Positions 59,501-64,000 of a DNA stretch of 64,000 nt are shown piece after piece. The DNA comes from Theristus sp. LFF4_11 (lineage: Eukaryota; Nematoda; Chromadorea; Monhysterida; Xyalidae): assembly GCA_030248135.1 (NCBI GenBank), contig JASANC010001476.1, positions 1 to 64,000 on the forward strand, written 5' to 3'. The notes beneath the pieces are model-generated. The model searched no databases and was not told the origin of the DNA. It worked only from the letters and a program-made list of their open reading frames with translations. Both the position numbers and the translations under genes were made by a program. Numbering within the stretch: the stretch's first letter is position 1; each line of letters begins with the position of its first letter.

Positions 59501-62500
59501 TATAGGGAATCAGCTGATTGGTTGGTGGTCACGTGACTCATGCTTTCTGTACAGAAATTGCTGTAGGGTGGAGTTTTGCACAGAAAGCATGCATACCGTG
59601 CCCGTGATCACTCGGATTCCCAAAAATTTAAGATTTCGACTGTACAAATAATAGCGGTCATCGTCAGCGACGTGCCTAGGGTTAGGAAAAAAAAATCCGG
59701 ATTTAAAAAAAAAAAAATTTTTTTAAATTTTTTTTACAAGTTAGGTTTGTTCGAAGCGTCTCGTCGAGCTGAGTTCATCTAGACTATTTTCAGAACGATC
59801 CGGAAAACTATAAGAGCGAAAATCGTGTTTTATTGAAATTATGTCCATTTCATAGAGGGAAAGTTGCATTTTCAACAGTAAAACAGGACAATTTTCGACG
59901 TGTACTTGAATATTGAACCGTTCTTAGTTGTTCCTCTTTAGAAAATTACCAAAATTTGACTGTGTTCAAAAATTCCTGTTTGCTGTAGCTAAGTCGGCAA
60001 CCCCTGTCGACCCGGTCGCCCCCCCCAAGACACTTACTTTCAGGTTCAACCAGCTATGCTATCTGCCACATGGCGAGAGCCCACTCTTCAAATCATCGTA
60101 TCGAAAACACGTACCATGATTTCGCGATCACGTTGCGGGCAACTGACAGACGCAAGTTTAACACGTTAGTTTAGCTCAGCACGCAAGTTTTAACATGTGG
60201 CCATGTTATCGGGTATCTGAAAAACGGTCGTGTGATGTGGTATTAACCAACATCTCCGCTCCAATTGTTTAACAATATATCGCACAACTCCATTGTAGAC
60301 CTATAACATACGCCAATCAACAAAATATCATGTTCATCTCATGGCCTACCACCGACTGAAAAAACATGTTCTAAGTTGCAAGAAAACGATTTCTGAAACG
60401 ATATTTCAATTCAGTTAAGTCATTTCAACGCTAAAAATTGACTCTAGAAGTCATCCAAATCGAAAAACATGGAGTACAGTCGAACTCGATAAAATGTGGA
60501 ATCAGCTGATTGGTCGGCCGAGGGGAGGCTGCTCACACTCCGCACCCTTCTTTTTTCGTGGATCTGGATTCTATTGAATCGTGTTTCTTTTGAATGAGTG
60601 TGAATTTCCAGCACCGTTTTCATGCTAAAAATAAACTCAAAGGGTTGGAGAACTGCGAAATTCAATTTTTTTATTCAACAGCTCAAAATGCATTTTTTAC
60701 TGACGATGACGACGACGACGTCGTCGCTTCATTTTTACGTGTGAACTGAAAAACAAAAGCCTGAAATGAGTGCGCTGTGTAGCCAGCTGAAGGGGTTTCA
60801 TTCCTAGCTGACCGATCGACATGCGTCCGCAATTAAAAAAAATGCGTTCCGACTTCGCGGATGACGACGACGTCGTCGTCATTAAACAAAAAATACATTT
60901 TGAGTTGAGCTGTGGAATAAAATTTTTCTAAATTTCGCGGTCTCTAACCTTTGAGTTTATTTTTAGCACAAAAAGGGTGCTGAAAATTCATAAAAACACG
61001 TTTCAATAAAATCCAAATCCACGAAAAAAGAACGGTGCGGAGTGTGAGCAGCCTCCGCTCGGTCGACCAATCAGCTGATTCCACATTTTAGTGAGTTCGA
61101 CTGTACGTCGGTCAAAATGACCAAATAATGACATGTACCTAAGCACACAAAGAAGTTGGGAAGAAAATTTGGTTTGAACTTTCAAAAAATTATGCCATAA
61201 ATCGAATTTTCAGAGCAAAGTAGAAGAAAAATTTTTCAAATTTTTTTTTTAAGTTTAAAAAAAAAATCCAAATTTTTTTTTTTAAACAAAAAATAAATAA
61301 AAAAATTTTTTTTTCAAAGCCCCTAACCCTAGACGTGCCCGCGTCTTGAACCGCTTGAGTTACCAAAAAAAATGGCAAACAGAACGACCAAAAAAAACAA
61401 CGAAAAACAGACAGGAGCGCGCAGCGGACTGTTTGCCGTTTTTCTCTCCCTCTCATTCACCAACTTTGAGGAACGTGGTCGCGTCGACGGACATGTACTG
61501 GATGCCGCTGTAGACGTCGATCAGCGGCATCGGATGCAAACGCAGCGTGGCGAGGTAGCGCGTGAAGAAATACTCCAGACGCTCGCACAGTCGCGCACGC
61601 CCCAGCTCGACGTCGTCGCCGGCGCTGCGCATGATCGTACGGAAGCAGCCGAAGAACAGGCGAAACATTCCTGGAGAGAAAGGAGGCTGAAGAACTCACA
61701 ACCAGAATCAGATCCTCCAAAAGTTCCGCGAAACCCCACGTCAGAGTCGACGTCGGTTTGTTGGCGAGTGGCGACTGCACAAGAACATTTCACATTTCAA
61801 CTTGCCGCGTTTTTTTTGTGCTGCCTGCCATCGTATGAAACGCTAATCGATTTGCAACTGACCAGAAATGATTTGATTATCGCAAGTTGCCGGAACCAAA
61901 AATTTGAAACGAGAACCAACGATACCGAGTGTCTTGAGATTTCAGTAAAGACGCTACTTATCAACAAATCGACGTTGAAATGTGTCAAGCTATTGTGCGA
62001 TTGAAAAACAGCCGACGACAATATTCCGGGATTTTGAAGAAAATATGGTACCTCTTTCTACCAAAACAAACAAACAACAGATATACGCACGGTACGCATT
62101 CAGGAGCACCCTGTACAGCGCCGGCGCATGCAGCACGTAGTTGGCGTTGCGGGCGTCCTCGCGCCGCAGTGAGACGCCCATCAGGAAAGCGCGCTGCTCG
62201 AACTCGCAGTACACGTGCAACTGTCGGAAACGACGTTCGTTATAGTGCAAAACACACACGCGAGACAGCTAAGGTCGTACGACTTGGTGCGCAACAAAAC
62301 TCCGAATCCGAAAACATGCCATCCGGTGCACGGATTCAACGTTCAAAAACGCGTTCACTTCAACGTGAGGCCACAACTTGATGCCCAAGTGCAGACTGGC
62401 ACACACGCCCACACAACCGTGTGAAATCGCAGTTCATTTCAGAGATACAGTCCTGTCAACTGGACATAAATTTGCAACTCTAAAAATTATTGCAACTGAA

Positions 62501-63133
62501 CTATATAAACTATTTTAACACTGCAGCGCAGTTTTCATTTTGTCTCTACGTTCCTGTCCACAAATCTCACCTGTCGCTCCGTGACGACGTCGACATAGGG
62601 CGCTGGATCGACGGGCGAAATTGCGGCCGGTAACGGCGGCGACGGCGGGCTCTGACCGCCCACAAACAAGCCCGCGCCGGCGTTTTCTCTACTCGCGCTT
62701 GCTTCAGACTGCATCTCTTCGTCAAACTCATCAGACGGCTCGCCTGAATCGAGTTTTCAGGTAAGAGTCATTGGTCAATAGAATAGAAAGACAAAAAAGG
62801 TCAAGAAAATACTAAAGGACATTCATGAAGCCGTATTTAGTGACTGCGTAGCGATGCTTTAACACACCAGTGCGTCACTAAACACTCCTTCATGAATACG
62901 CTTTTAAGAATAATAAAAAAAACCCTTAAAAAATCACCGGCGAACGAGGCGCTGAACTTCACGACGGCCTCGGCGAATCCGGCATTCTGGAGTTGCTCGG
63001 CCGACGGCGTCTCACGGGGATAGTGGTAGAGCAGCTTACGGTGCTCCTCGCCCTCGCGGCCGCCCGACGCCGGGTGACTGATGAAGAAATACTCGGCCAA
63101 CGTCGTCAGACGCACCGGCGACGACACCGACAT
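51476..63133 (-). CDS. CCZ1: CCZ1, subunit of the Mon1-Ccz1 Rab7 exchange factor, ten exons
   Basis: Exons in transcript order: 62938-63133, 62571-62743, 62091-62220, 61465-61670, 59306-59347, 58731-58876, 57188-57528, 54234-54449, 53196-53400 and 51476-51623. Every junction is in phase, total 600 residues (human CCZ1 is 482). With Mon1 it loads GTP on Rab7 at late endosomes and autophagosomes. Matches to the family: EYFFISHPASGGREGEEHR and LLYHYPRETPSAEQLQNAGF (first longin domain), LHVYCEFEQRAFLMGVSLRR, LIDVYSGIQYMSVDATTFLK, the tiny 14-residue exon IENMVARIGEAFPQ, LLLYQDQLLWYTVSKFDLVV, GKFVTGPPNL, YNLIVYRAQNTTVALLVALE, HYHYIYYN, and the C-terminal REMHVILPA with KRILRRHFPNVF. Extra length comes from a Pro/Ser-rich exon 2 and an Asn-rich insertion of about 80 residues in exon 7. 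Introns are packed with mobile elements. Start chosen at the Met before the first longin strand; an upstream coding exon cannot be excluded. Confidence 0.93.
51923..52080. mobile_element. MITE family B, short form, in CCZ1 intron 9
   Basis: Flanked by TA. Its core GCATGCTTTCTGTGCAGGCA faces CACAGAAAGCATG, so it folds into a hairpin. It starts 300 bp on the plus side of the last CCZ1 exon. Confidence 0.75.
52347..52829. repeat. 25-bp tandem array carrying CRE palindromes, in CCZ1 intron 9
   Basis: Eighteen units of the type TAGTTGTCATAGTGACGTCA, mostly 25 bp, two with a TCACTG insertion. Sixteen units contain the full cAMP-response palindrome TGACGTCA; the other two carry single changes. Unit variants (CATAG or CACAG) alternate, which indicates expansion of higher-order blocks. 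Confidence 0.93.
55133..55936. mobile_element. hAT-like MITE nested in the damaged element, 8-bp duplication
   Basis: Ends TAGGGTTGGCA and TACCAACTCTA, flanked by CGCACAAC at 55125-55132 and 55937-55944. The sister sequence near 60275-60295 has the uninterrupted site TATCGCACAACTCC. Subterminal AAACCGGTTT blocks repeat in both halves, as in many hAT MITEs. Confidence 0.9.
55960..56590. other. Purine-skewed low-complexity stretch, probable sequence-quality defect
   Basis: Long A runs (about 56240-56265) and G runs (about 56360-56410 and 56500-56545), with almost no pyrimidines on this strand. GATTCTGAAAGATATTTCAA and AGACCTAGAAGGATCCAAA align with 60387-60460 but with many small deletions, as in unpolished long reads. 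The Pro-rich minus-strand frame here is not a gene. Confidence 0.65.
56597..56758. mobile_element. MITE family B, short form, in CCZ1 intron 7
   Basis: Flanked by TA. Same hairpin core as 51923-52080 with a right end GAGTTCGACTG. Confidence 0.8.
57666..58139 (+). mobile_element. G-run/C-run MITE, copy 8 (ACCTCT subtype), in CCZ1 intron 6
   Basis: Flanked by TA. It resembles the copy at 13632-14079 in reverse. It has a unique insertion of about 20 bp (AAAAAACATACACATAAAC) in the core near 57813-57833. Confidence 0.9.
58491..58720. mobile_element. MITE family C copy 3, touching the CCZ1 exon 6 donor
   Basis: Matches 8378-8607 and 13394-13620. Its right end GGGACACGTTTGAAAAAATA is followed by GGTCATACTTACC, which is the complement of the exon 6 splice donor (GTAAGTATGACC) and is also found after copy 2. 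Confidence 0.75.
59488..59642. mobile_element. MITE family B, short form, in CCZ1 intron 4
   Basis: The left end is worn (CGTCGCACAAAG), and the right end TTTCGACTG is followed by TA. The hairpin core CATGCTTTCTGT/ACAGAAAGCATG is kept. Confidence 0.65.
59677..61331. mobile_element. hAT-like element with 8-bp duplication in CCZ1 intron 4
   Basis: Ends TAGGGTTAGG and CCCTAACCCTA are flanked by the exact 8-bp repeat GACGTGCC (59669-59676 and 61332-61339). AT-rich subterminal runs (AAATTTTTTTT) occur on both sides. A family B MITE is nested at 60477-61103. No transposase frame is visible. Confidence 0.88.
60477..61103. mobile_element. MITE family B, long form, nested
   Basis: Flanked by TA inside the hAT-like element. 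Arms match the copy at 31795-32597, but the interior is about 175 bp shorter. Confidence 0.85.
62820..62901. mobile_element. Small palindromic MITE family E in CCZ1 intron 1
   Basis: ATTCATGAAGCCGTATTTAG faces CTAAACACTCCTTCATGAAT. It fills most of the short intron and ends about 37 bp from the exon 1 donor. Confidence 0.7.
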
Positions 63134-63718
63134 TTGCTTCGCTAAAGTTCCAGTTTTAGAAACACCTGAAAACGATTGGCCGATTTTCAGCAGCCGTTTA
63201 ATCGGCACTGGCTCGGTTAAAACGTTTGGCCGGCGCCATCAATTCGCCTACACGTGCGCCACCTGGGGCTGACGCAAAGTTGGTGTGGCTTGTGGACACC
63301 TTTCACGCACTGTCGCCAATGAACAACAACAAACGTGTTTAGGCATACATATGTGAAGTACACATGCGAGCGAAAAGAAAACCTCAAAAAGGTTTATGCG
63401 ATTGCTGAAATTCAAAAACAAATGGGTCGGAATCCACCGGAAATGCACAGCCAATGGAATGGAAAGCGTTTTCATCAAACGACTTCTGACCAAAAAATAC
63501 CAATCACAAAAACGCCGATCGACGCAGTGATTCATTCAGTTTATTTTTCGGTTTCTCGCAACAAGCAACAGGCGAACAAACAAAAACTGAGCGGCACAAT
63601 CGAGTCGCCCTCGTTATTCAGAAAATGCTGTTCGAATGTCAACAATTTTCACTTGCAACAACAACGTAGGTGAGCCTAGAAATCTCCTGAACAAAAAACA
63701 ACCAACGAACAATCACTG

Positions 63719-63816
63719 CTATTCAGCTGGAACTTGAATTTCGCCGTTGTTGATTTTCTCGGTGACGTCGTGCGGGTGTTGCCCATCGACCGTGCAGCCG
63801 ACCGACGAGGCCGTGC
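63719..63816 (-). CDS. Terminal exon of an unidentified minus-strand gene (partial)
   Basis: After an acceptor-like TGATTTCAG at 63817-63825 (minus strand) a frame reads [17 protein letters not shown] and ends NGEIQVPAE before a TAG stop. The GC-rich codon choice and the clean acceptor support an exon. The preceding exons would lie beyond or near the window end. I do not recognise the protein. It would lie upstream of CCZ1 on the same strand, 586 bp away. Confidence 0.5.
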
Positions 63817-64000
63817 CTGAAATCACAGTGTTGCTTTCGTTTTTCTTGGTTTCTCATTTCTCTTTCTCTTGGTTCTACTTGCTAATCCAGAAAACGCCAC
63901 AAGCTGTGCTTCTTCGGGAAGCTTCAATTATTAGTTGCAAAGATGCTCAGTTCATCGTGTTTTAGTTGCCGGAAAAAACTGTAAAAATTTCGGCGAAATT

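Overview
This is a eukaryotic, animal nuclear window. Genes are split by GT-AG introns, exons are GC-rich and sit in AT-rich non-coding DNA, and transposable elements fill much of the space. The gene set is metazoan: an anionic Cys-loop receptor, a CSalpha-beta defensin with a furin-like site, an FkbM-type methyltransferase, VPS37 and CCZ1. The defensin (mature start GFGCP, eight Cys) and the Star-like FkbM protein point to an invertebrate such as an arthropod, tardigrade or mollusc. I cannot name the species.

Layout. 1-24.9 kb holds no gene that I can support. It contains two related inverted-repeat elements (1-964; 3284-5587, the second carrying a nested 8-bp-TSD element), 149-bp and 172-bp satellites (5.65-7.58 kb), a GGATA array (17.05-17.61 kb), an 8-bp tandem repeat and many MITEs. 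24.99-30.68 kb (+) is a nine-exon Cys-loop receptor gene whose exons join in phase to 680 codons. 31.8-37.3 kb is a MITE followed by a 4.6-kb palindromic element flanked by TTAA. 38.15-39.07 kb is a tRNA-derived SINE and a two-exon defensin gene (+). 41.0-43.83 kb (+) is an FkbM methyltransferase gene. 45.23-47.49 kb is a second TTAA-flanked palindrome with a membrane-protein-like reading frame in its loop. 47.9-50.6 kb (-) is VPS37 (5 exons, 222 aa). 51.5-63.1 kb (-) is CCZ1 (10 exons, 600 aa), whose introns carry at least eight separate insertions. A terminal exon of another minus-strand gene lies at 63.72-63.82 kb.

How the parts relate. VPS37 (ESCRT-I, cargo sorting into multivesicular bodies) and CCZ1 (Mon1-Ccz1 GEF that activates Rab7) act in successive steps of the endosome-to-lysosome route and lie in tandem on one strand about 0.9 kb apart. 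Intergenic and intronic DNA is dominated by short non-autonomous elements in a few families: a G-run/C-run MITE with TA duplications (8 full copies), a CAGTCGAACTC MITE (5 copies), hAT-like elements with 8-bp duplications, and long-inverted-repeat elements with TTAA. Several insertions can be proven here because the empty site is also present in the window.
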